Notes: generated by a model from the sequence alone, not told the origin. 61,999 nt of DNA from Streptomyces tailanensis (GCF_008386495.1 NZ_VTHJ01000060.1:1-61999); one strand, 5' to 3'; shown: positions 35,880-45,453, counted from the stretch's first letter. A program made the numbers and translations.

Positions 35880-36899
35880 ATGACTTGGTTGATCACAGGC
35901 GGTGCGGGGTTCATCGGGGCGCATGTCGTGCCCGCAATGCTGGACGCGGGCGAGCGGGTCGCGGTGTACGACGACCTGTCCGCCGGCGACGCCGGCCGCG
36001 TCCCGGGAGACGTGCCCCGCGTGAAGGGTTCCGTGCTGGACGGCGAACTGCTCCGCCGTAGCCTCGCCGACCTGGGGATCGAGGGCGTGGTCCACCTCGC
36101 CGCGAAGAAGCAGGTCGCCGAGTCGGTCGCACGGCCGCTGGACTACTACCGCGAGAACGTCCAGGGCCTCGCCACCCTCCTCGAAGCGGCCGCCGACACC
36201 GGCGTACGCAACTTCCTCTTCTCCTCCTCGGCCGCCGTGTACGGCATGCCCGACGTGAATCTGGTGACCGAGGACACGCCCTGCGCACCGATCAACCCCT
36301 ACGGCGAGACCAAGCTGGCGGGCGAGTGGTTGGTGCGCGCCGCCGGTCGCGCACACGGCATGCGGACCGCCTCGCTGCGCTACTTCAACGTGGCGGGCGC
36401 CGCCGACGAACTCCTCGCGGACACCGGGGTCTTCAACCTGATCCCGATGGTGTTCGAGAAGCTCACCGAGGGCGCCGCGCCGGTGATCTTCGGCGACGAC
36501 TACGACACCCCGGACGGCACCTGCGTACGGGACTTCATCCACGTCGAGGACATCGCCTCCGCCCACCTGGCCGCCGCCCGCGCTCTCCCCGGCCGTGAGC
36601 CCGGCAGCGATCTGACGGTCAACATCGGTCGCGGCGAGGGCATTTCCGTACGCGAGATGATCGAACTGATCGGCGAGGTCACCGGCTACGGCCCGGCCGC
36701 GGCCCCGGTGACCGCCCCCCGCAGGCCCGGCGACCCGGCCCGCGTGGTCGCCGCCGCGGACCGCATCCGCGAGGAACTCGGCTGGTCGGCCCGGCACGAC
36801 GTCCGCGCGATGGTGACGTCGGCGTGGGCGGGGTGGTGTGCGCGGCATCCGGAGGCGCGGAACCCCGCGGCACACCGTGCGGCGGAGGGCGTCGGCTGA
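35880..36899 (+). CDS. galE: UDP-glucose 4-epimerase
   Basis: 339-aa SDR enzyme: Rossmann motif TGGAGFIGAH (residues 7-16), catalytic S in SSSAAVYG, Y-x3-K in NPYGETK, and CVRDFIHVEDIASAH. It interconverts UDP-Glc/UDP-Gal (possibly UDP-GlcNAc/GalNAc) and would supply UDP-galactose to the downstream glycan genes. Its stop overlaps the next start (TGATG), so it belongs with this cluster rather than with a gal catabolic operon. Confidence 0.9.
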   Translation: MTWLITGGAGFIGAHVVPAMLDAGERVAVYDDLSAGDAGRVPGDVPRVKGSVLDGELLRRSLADLGIEGVVHLAAKKQVAESVARPLDYYRENVQGLATLLEAAADTGVRNFLFSSSAAVYGMPDVNLVTEDTPCAPINPYGETKLAGEWLVRAAGRAHGMRTASLRYFNVAGAADELLADTGVFNLIPMVFEKLTEGAAPVIFGDDYDTPDGTCVRDFIHVEDIASAHLAAARALPGREPGSDLTVNIGRGEGISVREMIELIGEVTGYGPAAAPVTAPRRPGDPARVVAAADRIREELGWSARHDVRAMVTSAWAGWCARHPEARNPAAHRAAEGVG

Positions 36900-38020
36900 T
36901 GGCGAGATCCAGGTCTGCCATGCGCGGACAGGCGCCGGGCGCGAGCGCACGGCCCGTGACCGGCGGTGTGTCGGGTCCCGCTGCCGAAGCCGTCCTCGAC
37001 GGCCGCTGGCTGCTGCTCGGTAAGGATGGCCGCCTCACCGCCTACGCGAGGGCCGAAGGCGGTCTGCTGCGCTGGACCGAGACCCGGCCCGGCGGACCCG
37101 GCTGGCAGGGCCCGGACTTCTTCGCGGCGCCCGGCATCACCGACATCTCCGTGGCCCAGGGCGAGAACGGGTACGTCCACTTCCTGGGCCGCAGGGTCAG
37201 GGGCAAGCAGCCGGGCGCCCCCGCGGAGATCGTGCACGCCATCCAGTACCAGTCCGGGCGGCCTCTCACGGAGTGGGCGAGCGTCGGCAGCCCGTACAAG
37301 GACGCGGAGCGTGCCGGGCTCATCGGCCCTCCCGTGGGTGCCGTGAGCGCGTCCGGCACGGTGTACGTCTTCATCCGCAACGCCGGAGGCGGCGTGACCA
37401 TGCGGCGTGAGAGCGAGCGCGGCGGCTGGCTGCCGTGGACGGACATCCGGGGCAACAAGGCGCAGGACGGGCTCGCCGTGACGGCGTTGCGGTCCGGCAG
37501 GCTCGAACTGCTCACTCCCGGTGAAGGCCCCGCCATGCACTGGTGCCAGACACAGGGCGACGGCGAGGTGGAGCGCAGGCCCAACATCCACATCGCCCCC
37601 GCCGCGGACAGTGCCGTCGTACTGGAGACGGGCCCGGACCGGGCCACCTTCTACTGGACGGACCTCGCCACGGGCACCGTTCAGGCCCACCGGCCCGGCG
37701 GCTGGGTGATCCCGATGGGCGGCAGTCCGGCACCCGGCCGCCTCGCCGCCGTACGGAGCATGATCGACGGGTACGACTGCACGGTCCTCGCCCACCGGGA
37801 CCTGGACGGCAGCGTGATGCTCGCCGCCAGTGGCACGGAGAACGAGCAGGCGGGCGTGTGGTGGTCCCCCACGGGGGAGACGAGCCCCCATCAGCCCGTG
37901 CTCGCGCACGACGGCCTGGGGCGGCTGGTGCTCGCCGTGCTGGACGAGCGCGGTGACCTGCGCGTCGCACGGCAGGGTCCAGGCCCCGGGCTGGTCATGG
38001 AGCCCGCGGGGACGGTCTGA
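36899..38020 (+). CDS. Cytoplasmic beta-propeller-like protein (PLL/tectonin-type repeats)
   Basis: 373 aa with no signal peptide or TM after the first ~40 basic residues. It shows repeated ~45-residue units of the pattern G.L.A..R..GG.L.W.E..PGGPGW.GP, GYVHFLGRR, GTVYVFIRNAGGGV, and GWLPWTDIRGN. These recall the W-rich blades of PLL/tectonin-like lectin propellers. The start overlaps the galE stop, so expression is coupled. Possibly a glycan-binding or scaffold protein. Function not known. Confidence 0.6.
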   Translation: MARSRSAMRGQAPGASARPVTGGVSGPAAEAVLDGRWLLLGKDGRLTAYARAEGGLLRWTETRPGGPGWQGPDFFAAPGITDISVAQGENGYVHFLGRRVRGKQPGAPAEIVHAIQYQSGRPLTEWASVGSPYKDAERAGLIGPPVGAVSASGTVYVFIRNAGGGVTMRRESERGGWLPWTDIRGNKAQDGLAVTALRSGRLELLTPGEGPAMHWCQTQGDGEVERRPNIHIAPAADSAVVLETGPDRATFYWTDLATGTVQAHRPGGWVIPMGGSPAPGRLAAVRSMIDGYDCTVLAHRDLDGSVMLAASGTENEQAGVWWSPTGETSPHQPVLAHDGLGRLVLAVLDERGDLRVARQGPGPGLVMEPAGTV

Positions 38021-38071
38021 GAACCTTCCGGGTTCAGTTGCCTCGTTATGACAAGTGTCACAGCGACATAT

Positions 38072-38085
38072 GTTAAATCATTAAC
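38072..38085. promoter_or_regulatory. AT-rich dyad in the Stealth leader
   Basis: GTTAA-atca-TTAAC in a stretch (about 38040-38180) much richer in A/T than its surroundings. The 346-nt gap between the propeller gene and the first Stealth gene has no ORF I can support; it most likely holds a promoter with this site. Confidence 0.4.
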
Positions 38086-38366
38086 TATCCCTTTTGTCGG
38101 TCGAGTTGGGCTCGGCCATGTCAAGGGTGGATATGGACATCATGTGGCCATTGATGTGAAGATCTTGTGCCGCATAACAACCTTTGGTGATCTCAGCCGG
38201 TCAAACGTCTGAATTCCGAGGGTCGTGCAGCCATCCATCGGGTCGACGGGGGATCGCACCTTGGCGGCCGTCGGGCGCGTGTGTCGAGCACGCCGTGGAC
38301 AACGGTGTCCCATGCCCGGTCGTCGGTGGTGGCCTCTTTCTTTGTCTTGGATGGTGTGGAACTTCG

Positions 38367-40172
38367 GTGGTGAGCCTCAACAACCCCGAGGCCAGCGCGC
38401 TGGTGTCTACGTACCGATCGCTGGTGCCCGTGGGCGCCCGTCGACGCATCGTGCGTCGCGTCCCGCGGCCGCTGCGCAACGCGGCCATGCGCACGCTGGC
38501 CTCGGCGGACTCCCTGCGCACCGCCGTCGTCACCCGTGCCCTCGGCGGCAGCACCTCGTCCGCCCGGCACAGCCCGGACGCCTTCCAGCGCATCGTCCGG
38601 CACGGCGGCAAGCACGTCCGGGCCACTGTCGTCGGCGGCGCCACCGAGTGGGCGGCCCGCGCCCGCAACCTGCACATCCTCGTCGCCGTGCTCGAAGAGG
38701 CGGAGATCAACTACTTCTGTGTCCGGGGAACCTCCCGGGCCGTGCCCTGTGTCGCGGTTCCCGCGGACCAGCGCGAGGACGCCGAGGAGATCCTGCAGAT
38801 CGCCTTCGGCCGCAACCCCGGCTATGTCTCCGACGGCTCCGGCGAACAGCGCGACGGCGCCTCGGCCAAGACCTGGCGCAGGATGCGCTCCACGCAGGTG
38901 CTGCGGGTGGCATGGAACGTCTGCGACCCCACCGGACGTCTCGTCTTCGGCCAGGACTCCGGCTGCGACCTCGAGTTCTGGGCCCGCGAGGGCCACGAAC
39001 TGGTCGCGCCACGCCCCAACAGCGTCATGACCCACGCCCCCGTGCGCACCGAGCGCCGGCGGATGGAACAGAAGCTGTTCAGCCCCGTGCCCTCGCTGTA
39101 CCACACCGGACACGCCCGCTCACTGCCCGAGTTCGGGGTCCCGCTGCCCGACGACCACCTCTTCCCGATCGACGTCGTGTACACGTGGGTGGACGACTCC
39201 GACCCGGTGTGGAAGGCGAGCAAGGACGCGGCCCAGCGGGTCCTGACCGGCGAGCCCGGCGACGGCGGTCTGCACGAGCAGGCGGCGAACGACGCGCGCT
39301 ACACCAGCCGCGACGAGCTGCGCTATTCGCTGCGGTCGATCCACCAGTACGCCCCGTGGGTGCACAACATCTACCTGGTCACCGCCGGTCAGGTACCGAG
39401 CTGGCTCAACGCCGAGTACCCGGGGCTGCGGGTCGTGGACCACCGGGAGATCTTCGCCGACCCCGCCGCCCTGCCCACGTTCAACTCGCACGCCATCGAG
39501 AGCCAACTGCACCGCATCCAGGGCCTGTCGGAGCACTTCCTCTACCTCAACGACGACGTGTTCTTCGGCCGTCCCGTACGGCCCGGCCAGTTCTTCCACC
39601 CCAATGGCCTGACCAAGTTCTTCATGTCCAAGGCGCTGATCCCCGCCGGGCAGGTCAGCCACCAGGACCTGCCGGTGAACGCGGCGGGCAAGAACAGCCG
39701 CGGCCTCATCGCCCAGCAGTTCGGCACCTTCATCGCGCAGAAGATGAAGCACACGCCGCACGCCCTCAGGCGCGAGGTGCTCCAGGAGATCGAGTACACC
39801 TATCCGCACGAGCACTTCAGGACACAGCACTCGAAGTTCCGCTCACCGCAGGACGTCCCGATCGCCTCGTCGCTGCACCACTACCACGCGTACCACACGG
39901 CCCGCGCCACGGTCGGCGACCTGCGGTACGTCTACATCGACATCGGCGACATCAAGGCCCAGCAGCGGCTGAACCGGCTCGTCGCGCGGCGGGACTTCGA
40001 CACCTTCTGCATCAACGACACGGTGGTGCCGGCGGACCGCGACGCCCAGGAACGCATGGTCCGAGCCTTCCTGGAGGCCTACTTCCCGGTGCCGAGCCCC
40101 TACGAGCTGCCCGTCGACCGGGAGACGCGGTACCGGCGTCCGCCTGCGGAATTCGAGGGCAGCGGACGATGA
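38367..40172 (+). CDS. Stealth-family sugar-phosphate transferase
   Basis: About 601 aa. Stealth CR1 at ~268 (IDVVYTWVDDSDPVW), CR2 at ~315-425 (SRDELRYSLRSI; LPTFNSHAIESQLH; HFLYLNDDVFFGRP), CR3 (VNAAGKNSRGLI) and CR4 (ASSLHHYHAYHT; DTFCINDT). Stealth enzymes transfer hexose-1-phosphate from nucleotide sugars to build phosphodiester-linked glycans (capsules of Neisseria, for example). Residues ~60-255 form an extra domain (NLHILVAVLEEAEINYFCVR) shared with the later Stealth protein. Start uncertain: tandem GTGs at 38367/38370 with a weak ribosome site. The stop overlaps the next start (ATGA). Confidence 0.9.
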   Translation: MVSLNNPEASALVSTYRSLVPVGARRRIVRRVPRPLRNAAMRTLASADSLRTAVVTRALGGSTSSARHSPDAFQRIVRHGGKHVRATVVGGATEWAARARNLHILVAVLEEAEINYFCVRGTSRAVPCVAVPADQREDAEEILQIAFGRNPGYVSDGSGEQRDGASAKTWRRMRSTQVLRVAWNVCDPTGRLVFGQDSGCDLEFWAREGHELVAPRPNSVMTHAPVRTERRRMEQKLFSPVPSLYHTGHARSLPEFGVPLPDDHLFPIDVVYTWVDDSDPVWKASKDAAQRVLTGEPGDGGLHEQAANDARYTSRDELRYSLRSIHQYAPWVHNIYLVTAGQVPSWLNAEYPGLRVVDHREIFADPAALPTFNSHAIESQLHRIQGLSEHFLYLNDDVFFGRPVRPGQFFHPNGLTKFFMSKALIPAGQVSHQDLPVNAAGKNSRGLIAQQFGTFIAQKMKHTPHALRREVLQEIEYTYPHEHFRTQHSKFRSPQDVPIASSLHHYHAYHTARATVGDLRYVYIDIGDIKAQQRLNRLVARRDFDTFCINDTVVPADRDAQERMVRAFLEAYFPVPSPYELPVDRETRYRRPPAEFEGSGR

Positions 40173-41134
40173 TCTCCAGAGCGACGCGCGCGGCCCGCCG
40201 ACTCCGCGCGGGCGCCGGCCGCAGGGTGCGCCGGCCCTTCAAGGCCCTGGCCTCCTGGATGCTGCTGCGGATCTTCCTGCCGCGCCGCACCCGGGTGGGC
40301 CGCCTCCACTACGCGGCCGTCCTCGACGGACAGACCGTCAACCTCCACGCGGAGCTGCCCGACTCGCTGCCCCTGCCCGAGCACGCCGAGATCGAACTCA
40401 CCAGGGGCCGCGAACGCCACACGTGCCCCGCCCGGGTCTACGAGGACACGCAGGGCCGCCTGCTGTGCGACGCCGCAGTCCTGCTCGGCGACGGGCTCGG
40501 CGGGCTGCCCGTCCGGGACGGCCACTGGAAGGTGCGCCTGCGGACCCGGACCGGGCCCCGCTCCCGCAAGCTGGCCCTGCTGCTGGTCGAACTGCCCGAG
40601 CCGTACGCGGGACCCACCATGCCGCACACGGTCTCCCCGATCACCGGCCAGAGCCATCGGCTGACCCGGTCCGTCACCGGCAGCCTGAGGATCGTCACCA
40701 CCACGCCCCGCCCGCTGGCCGAAGTGGTCCGGGTCGACCTGTCGCACACCGGCCTGGTCGTCGACTTCCGGCTGGTCGGCGCCTCGACGAACGACCTCCA
40801 GGTGGAGTTCGCCGCGAGCGGCCGCCGCCTCACCCGGCCCGTCACGCCCCTGCCGGACGACAGCTGGCGGGTGCATGTGCCGCTGGCGGAGATGCCGCCG
40901 GACCGGCGCGACGTCCTGCACTGGGACGTGACCGCCCGCCTCGCCTCGGGACAGGCCCTGCGCATCGGACGCCACGTCCACGACGTCCGCAATCCGCAGC
41001 GCGTCTTCGGCATCGCCGCGCTGACCGTGGCCCCGCCCGGCGCGGCCCCGTTGATCGTCCACCCCCGTTACACCCCTGCCGGCAACTTCCGGGTCACCTG
41101 CAGCCGTATGCCCGAGTCCGGGCGGAGAACCTGA
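40169..41134 (+). CDS. Hypothetical protein in the Stealth cluster
   Basis: 321 aa: Arg-rich N-terminus, a short hydrophobic stretch (FKALASWMLLRIFL), then a strand-rich body with two similar halves (HYAAVLDGQTVNLHAELPDS; RPLAEVVRVDLSHTGLVVDF), suggestive of tandem beta-sandwich domains. No catalytic motif. The start overlaps the preceding stop and its own stop overlaps the next start (TGATG), so it is tightly coupled to both Stealth genes. Possibly a membrane-associated glycan-binding or chain-length factor (inference). Confidence 0.6.
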   Translation: MISRATRAARRLRAGAGRRVRRPFKALASWMLLRIFLPRRTRVGRLHYAAVLDGQTVNLHAELPDSLPLPEHAEIELTRGRERHTCPARVYEDTQGRLLCDAAVLLGDGLGGLPVRDGHWKVRLRTRTGPRSRKLALLLVELPEPYAGPTMPHTVSPITGQSHRLTRSVTGSLRIVTTTPRPLAEVVRVDLSHTGLVVDFRLVGASTNDLQVEFAASGRRLTRPVTPLPDDSWRVHVPLAEMPPDRRDVLHWDVTARLASGQALRIGRHVHDVRNPQRVFGIAALTVAPPGAAPLIVHPRYTPAGNFRVTCSRMPESGRRT

Positions 41135-44007
41135 TGAAGATCACTTTCCTGCTCACCACCGCGGACGCCGTAGGCGGGACCGAGCGGGCGGTCTTCAACC
41201 AGGCCGCCGAGCTGGCGGCCCACCACGACGTGCGGGTGCTGAGCGTCTTCAAAAGCCAACCGCAGCTGTTCTTCACGGTGGACGACCGGGTACGCGTCGA
41301 CTACCTCGTCGACGTGACCGGGCAGGTGCCGCGCCCCCTGCGCCCGTCCCGCCTCTCCGACGCCGAGCTGACCGCCCTCGCGGCACTGCCGAGCGACCTG
41401 GTCGACCGGGCCTGGGAGGTCGCGTTCAACCGGCTCTCCGACAGCGAGCTGGCGCTGGCCCTGCAGGACACCGACACGGATGTGCTCATCACGACGACCC
41501 CGGCCCTGATGGCCCTCGTCGTGCAGCTGGCCCCGGCCGACGTGATCACCGTGCACCAGGAGCACCGGGTGTCGGAGCTGCGCGGCAGCAGTGGGGAGCC
41601 GTTGCTGCGGTACGCCCCCCGCCTGGACGCCCTCGCCGTGCTGAGCGAGCGCACGGGGGAGTGGTTCGCGGAGACCTTCGGCGCCGCCGCACCCCGGATC
41701 GAGGTCATCCCCAACGCGCTGCCCACCGGCTTCCGCCCCAGGTCGACCCTCCAGACCCGGACCGTCGTCACCGCCGGACGCCTCGTCGGCGAGAAGCAGC
41801 TCAACCAGGCCATCGACGCCTGGGCGCTCATAGCCCCGTACCACCCGACGTGGACCCTGCGCATCTTCGGCGACGGCCCGCTCAGCGGGGCGCTGCGCCG
41901 CCAGATCAACCAGCTCGGCCTGCACGACTCGATCCAGCTCAACGGCAACTCCCCGCACCTCGCGGAGGAGTGGGCCAAGGCCAGCATCGCCCTGATGACC
42001 TCGAAGAACGAGGCGTTCCCTCTGGTCCTGATGGAGGCCCAGGCGGCCGGCGTACCCGTCCTGTCGTACGACTGCCCCAACGGCCCCCGCGAGATCATCC
42101 TCGACGGGCAGACCGGCATCCTCGTACCGCCCGGCGACGTCGAGGCGCTCGCCCAGCGGCTCAACCAGCTGATGTCCGACGACGCGCTCCGCCACCACCT
42201 GGGCGCGAACGCGGCGGAGGCGATCCACCGCTTCGACCCGCCGCTGGTCACCGCCCGCTGGGAGAAGCTCTTCCAGGAACTGGCCGACTTCCGCGACCGG
42301 GGCGACCGGGCCGCGGCGAAGGCCGACCGGCAGTCCCTGCACGCCGTGTTCAGCGGCCCCGACGGCGCCGCCACCCCGGCCGCCCCGGCACCGGCGAGCC
42401 AGTCCCGCTCCGGCGACCAGCGGGGGCTGGAGCAGTCCCTGGCCAAGCGCCACCCGCACCTGGTGCGCGACGGCGGGCAGCTCTGCCTGGTGACGGAGAC
42501 CGAGTCGCCGTACGAGACCGTGCAGGCGAACCTGGCGCTGGCCGCCGACGCACTCGAAGCGGCGGGCATCCCCTACCTCGTCGTACGCGACACGATGGTC
42601 CGGCACACGGTCGCCGTCCACGAGTCGTTCCGCGAGCAGGTCCTCAAGGAACTCGCCGGGCGGTACCGGGACCAGGCGGTCTACACGGCCCTCCTCAACG
42701 ACCGCCAGGAGACCAGCTCGACGGTCCTCGCCGGCCTCGCCGAACAGGCCGCCGACCAGCCCTGCTCCGGCGTACGCGTCTACCGCCCGGTGGTGTCGGT
42801 GTCCCGCACCCTGCGCCTGGGCGCGGTCTACGGCTGCACGATCTCCTTCTGGAAGAACGACATCGAGGACGCCGAAGCCCTCCTCGCGCCGACCCGCACC
42901 CTCATCGGCACCCGCATCGCCCAGCGCTCGCTGGGCCGCGCGAGCACGGTCCTCGGCGGCCGCACCTATCCCACCGTGGCGCCCTTCACCCAGCCCCTGC
43001 ACAACGACGTGACGTTCCCCGTCGACGCCGTCTACACCTGGGTCGACGGCTCCGACCTGGCGTGGCTGGAGCGCAAGAACCAGGTACTGGCCTACCTGGG
43101 CCTGGAGACCGTCGACGCGGCGGCCAGCGCGGCCCGCTTCCGCAGCCGTGACGAACTGCGCTACTCGCTCCGCTCGATCGACATGTACGCGCCGTGGATC
43201 CGCAACATCTACATCGTCACCGACCGCCAGGTCCCCGCCTGGCTCGACACCAACCACCACCGGGTCCGGGTCGTCGACCACAGCGAGATCTTCACCGACC
43301 CACGCAACCTGCCGACGTTCAACTCGCACGCCATCGAGAGCCAGCTCCACCACATCGACGGCCTCGCCGAGCACTTCCTCTACTTCAACGACGACTTCTT
43401 CATGGGCCGCACGGTCCAGCCGAGCCTCTTCTTCCAGGGCAACGGGCAGGCCAAGCACTTCCTGTCGCCCACCTCGGTCCCGATGGTGCCGCCGCTGGAG
43501 ACCGACGACTTCAACATCAGCGCCGCGAAGAACAACCGGGCCCTGATCGCCGGCGCCTTCGGCCAGCTCATCACGCACGCGTTCCTGCACGCCCCGTACC
43601 CACTGCGCCGCAGCGTCATGGCCGACCTCGAACAGGCCTTCCCCCAGCAGGTCATGGGGACGGCCGCCAGCCGGCTGCGCAGCCACAGCGACGTCTCGAT
43701 CGCCTCGTCCCTGCACCACTACTACGCCTTCCACACGGGGCGCGGTGTGCCCGGATCGATCTCCTGCGGATTCGTCAACGTCGGCCTGAAGGAACACCGC
43801 TCGCGGCTGAGCCGGCTCCTCACGGCGCGGCCCAACGACGTGTTCTGCCTCAACGACTTCCACGACGGAGACGTCTCCGAGGACGAACAGGACGCCATCC
43901 TCGCGGCGTTCCTGCCCAGTTACTTCCCGATCGCGAGCCAGTTCGAGTACGGCTCTCCCCGGAACCAGCGTTATCACAGCGGCCGCCAGCCCGAGTGGCC
44001 GCTGTGA
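41134..44007 (+). CDS. Fused GT4 glycosyltransferase-Stealth phosphotransferase
   Basis: 957-aa bifunctional protein. Residues 1-~400: GT4 glycosyltransferase (GGTERAVFNQAAELA acceptor region; VVTAGRLVGEKQLNQAIDAW; FPLVLMEAQAAGVPVLSYDC with the donor-binding E). Ala/Pro linker ~400-435. Residues ~435-620: the same accessory domain found before Stealth in the upstream gene. Residues ~628-957: Stealth CR1 (FPVDAVYTWVDGSD), CR2 (SRDELRYSLRSI; HAIESQLHHIDG), CR3/CR4 (AAKNNRALI; ASSLHHYYAFHT; DVFCLNDF). One chain could add a sugar and a sugar-phosphate alternately, giving a repeating phosphoglycan. No signal peptide; cytoplasmic. Confidence 0.9.
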   Translation: MKITFLLTTADAVGGTERAVFNQAAELAAHHDVRVLSVFKSQPQLFFTVDDRVRVDYLVDVTGQVPRPLRPSRLSDAELTALAALPSDLVDRAWEVAFNRLSDSELALALQDTDTDVLITTTPALMALVVQLAPADVITVHQEHRVSELRGSSGEPLLRYAPRLDALAVLSERTGEWFAETFGAAAPRIEVIPNALPTGFRPRSTLQTRTVVTAGRLVGEKQLNQAIDAWALIAPYHPTWTLRIFGDGPLSGALRRQINQLGLHDSIQLNGNSPHLAEEWAKASIALMTSKNEAFPLVLMEAQAAGVPVLSYDCPNGPREIILDGQTGILVPPGDVEALAQRLNQLMSDDALRHHLGANAAEAIHRFDPPLVTARWEKLFQELADFRDRGDRAAAKADRQSLHAVFSGPDGAATPAAPAPASQSRSGDQRGLEQSLAKRHPHLVRDGGQLCLVTETESPYETVQANLALAADALEAAGIPYLVVRDTMVRHTVAVHESFREQVLKELAGRYRDQAVYTALLNDRQETSSTVLAGLAEQAADQPCSGVRVYRPVVSVSRTLRLGAVYGCTISFWKNDIEDAEALLAPTRTLIGTRIAQRSLGRASTVLGGRTYPTVAPFTQPLHNDVTFPVDAVYTWVDGSDLAWLERKNQVLAYLGLETVDAAASAARFRSRDELRYSLRSIDMYAPWIRNIYIVTDRQVPAWLDTNHHRVRVVDHSEIFTDPRNLPTFNSHAIESQLHHIDGLAEHFLYFNDDFFMGRTVQPSLFFQGNGQAKHFLSPTSVPMVPPLETDDFNISAAKNNRALIAGAFGQLITHAFLHAPYPLRRSVMADLEQAFPQQVMGTAASRLRSHSDVSIASSLHHYYAFHTGRGVPGSISCGFVNVGLKEHRSRLSRLLTARPNDVFCLNDFHDGDVSEDEQDAILAAFLPSYFPIASQFEYGSPRNQRYHSGRQPEWPL

Positions 44008-44038
44008 CCGGGCCGCCCGCACGACTCACGGAGAGAGC

Positions 44039-45433
44039 ATGAGCAAGGTCTGCATCGTCGGGAACTCCGTCGCGGCTCCGCGCACCCCGGAGGAAGCACC
44101 GCTCGCCGGGTGGGGCCAGTACCTCCAGGAGTTCCTGACCCCGTACCACGAGGTGCGCAACTACGCCCGTGACGCCATGACGGCCCGCGGCTACTTCACC
44201 GAGCGCTTCGTATCGCTGCTCAACCTGATCGAGCCCGGCGACCTCGTGCTGTTCAACTGGGGTCTGGTCGAACAGCGCGTCGACAACCCGCAGCGCTACC
44301 ACGGGCCGCGCGAGTTCAAGGAGTTCCTGCACCTGTACGTGCAGGGCGTGCGCGGCGAGGGCGCGACACCCGTCCTGGTCACCCAGACCGCCCGGTGCTC
44401 CTTCCTTCCCACCGGCCATGTCATGGACACCGGCGACGGCTACCCCCAGCTCGTCCGCGAGGTGGCCGCCGAGACGGGCACACCCCTGATCGACCTCCAC
44501 GAACTCACCCTGCGACTGGTCCAGGACCTCGGCCCGCAGTACGCCCGCCGCTACTTCCGCTGGCTGGACCCGGGGGAGCACCCCAACCTCCCTGAGGGCG
44601 TCATCGACGCCTCCCACTTCAACGAGGTGGGTGCACGCGAGGTGGCCCGGCTGGTCGCCGGGGCACTGGCGGGTGCGACGGGGATACCGCAGGGGTTCAT
44701 CGACCCGCAGTCCTTGGCCGTCGGGCCGGAGTTCCCGCCCCCGTTGGACGAGTTCACCGTCGACAAGCCCGAGTTCGCCCTCCACGAGGAGTTCCGGGTC
44801 GGCGCCGCCCCCGGGTTCAAGGCCCCCGCCTCCGGGGCGATCGTCGGCGCCATGCAGAAGTTCACGGGCACGGTCGCGCCCGGCACGACGTACGTGCTCT
44901 TCTTCGAGAACGGTATGTACCTGGGCGGCACCCGGGTGAGCGACAGCGGCACCTGGGCCTGGCGCCGGGTGCTCAACTGGCCCGGCGGACCGCACCTCGT
45001 GCACGCCGTCGGCTTCACCGAGCAGGGCGTGACCCCCGTCGCCGAGCTGGCCTTCACGGTCAGGGACTGGGTGGAGCCACCGGTCGTCACCGGCCCCCGC
45101 GAAGGCGCGTGGACCGGGCCCCGGCCGCGCTTTTCGGGCACGGTCGAGCCGGGCGTCTCCAAGGTGGCGGTGCTGGAGAACGGACGGATGATCGCCATCG
45201 CTCCGGTCGAGAAGGACGGCACCTGGAAGGTGACCCATCCCCACGACTGGAGGCCCGGCACGCACGTCCTGGAGTTCGTGGCCGTCTTCAGCGCGATCCA
45301 CTCCGCGCCCGCGCAGCACACCATCCGGGTCCACGGCATCCCCGAGGACAACTGGATCAGCCGCTCGGCCCTGGCCTCCCGCGAGCCGTGCTCGGACAAG
45401 TGCGACCACCTGCCGTTCGGGGGCCGTTGGTAG
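44039..45433 (+). CDS. SGNH/GDSL esterase with C-terminal Ig-like repeats
   Basis: 464 aa. Residues 1-~225: SGNH hydrolase of the rhamnogalacturonan-acetylesterase type: catalytic S in VCIVGNSVAAP (GNS for GDS), oxyanion G and N (LFNWGLVEQ), and D-x-x-H in IDASHFNEVGA. Two Ig-like repeats follow (GAIVGAMQKFTGTVAPGTTY; GPRPRFSGTVEPGVSKVAV). No signal peptide, so the enzyme probably acts on a cytoplasmic, nucleotide- or lipid-linked glycan. Last gene of the cluster, 31 nt after the fusion gene, followed by a terminator. Confidence 0.82.
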   Translation: MSKVCIVGNSVAAPRTPEEAPLAGWGQYLQEFLTPYHEVRNYARDAMTARGYFTERFVSLLNLIEPGDLVLFNWGLVEQRVDNPQRYHGPREFKEFLHLYVQGVRGEGATPVLVTQTARCSFLPTGHVMDTGDGYPQLVREVAAETGTPLIDLHELTLRLVQDLGPQYARRYFRWLDPGEHPNLPEGVIDASHFNEVGAREVARLVAGALAGATGIPQGFIDPQSLAVGPEFPPPLDEFTVDKPEFALHEEFRVGAAPGFKAPASGAIVGAMQKFTGTVAPGTTYVLFFENGMYLGGTRVSDSGTWAWRRVLNWPGGPHLVHAVGFTEQGVTPVAELAFTVRDWVEPPVVTGPREGAWTGPRPRFSGTVEPGVSKVAVLENGRMIAIAPVEKDGTWKVTHPHDWRPGTHVLEFVAVFSAIHSAPAQHTIRVHGIPEDNWISRSALASREPCSDKCDHLPFGGRW

Positions 45434-45453
45434 ACCCCATCAGACGCATGAAA

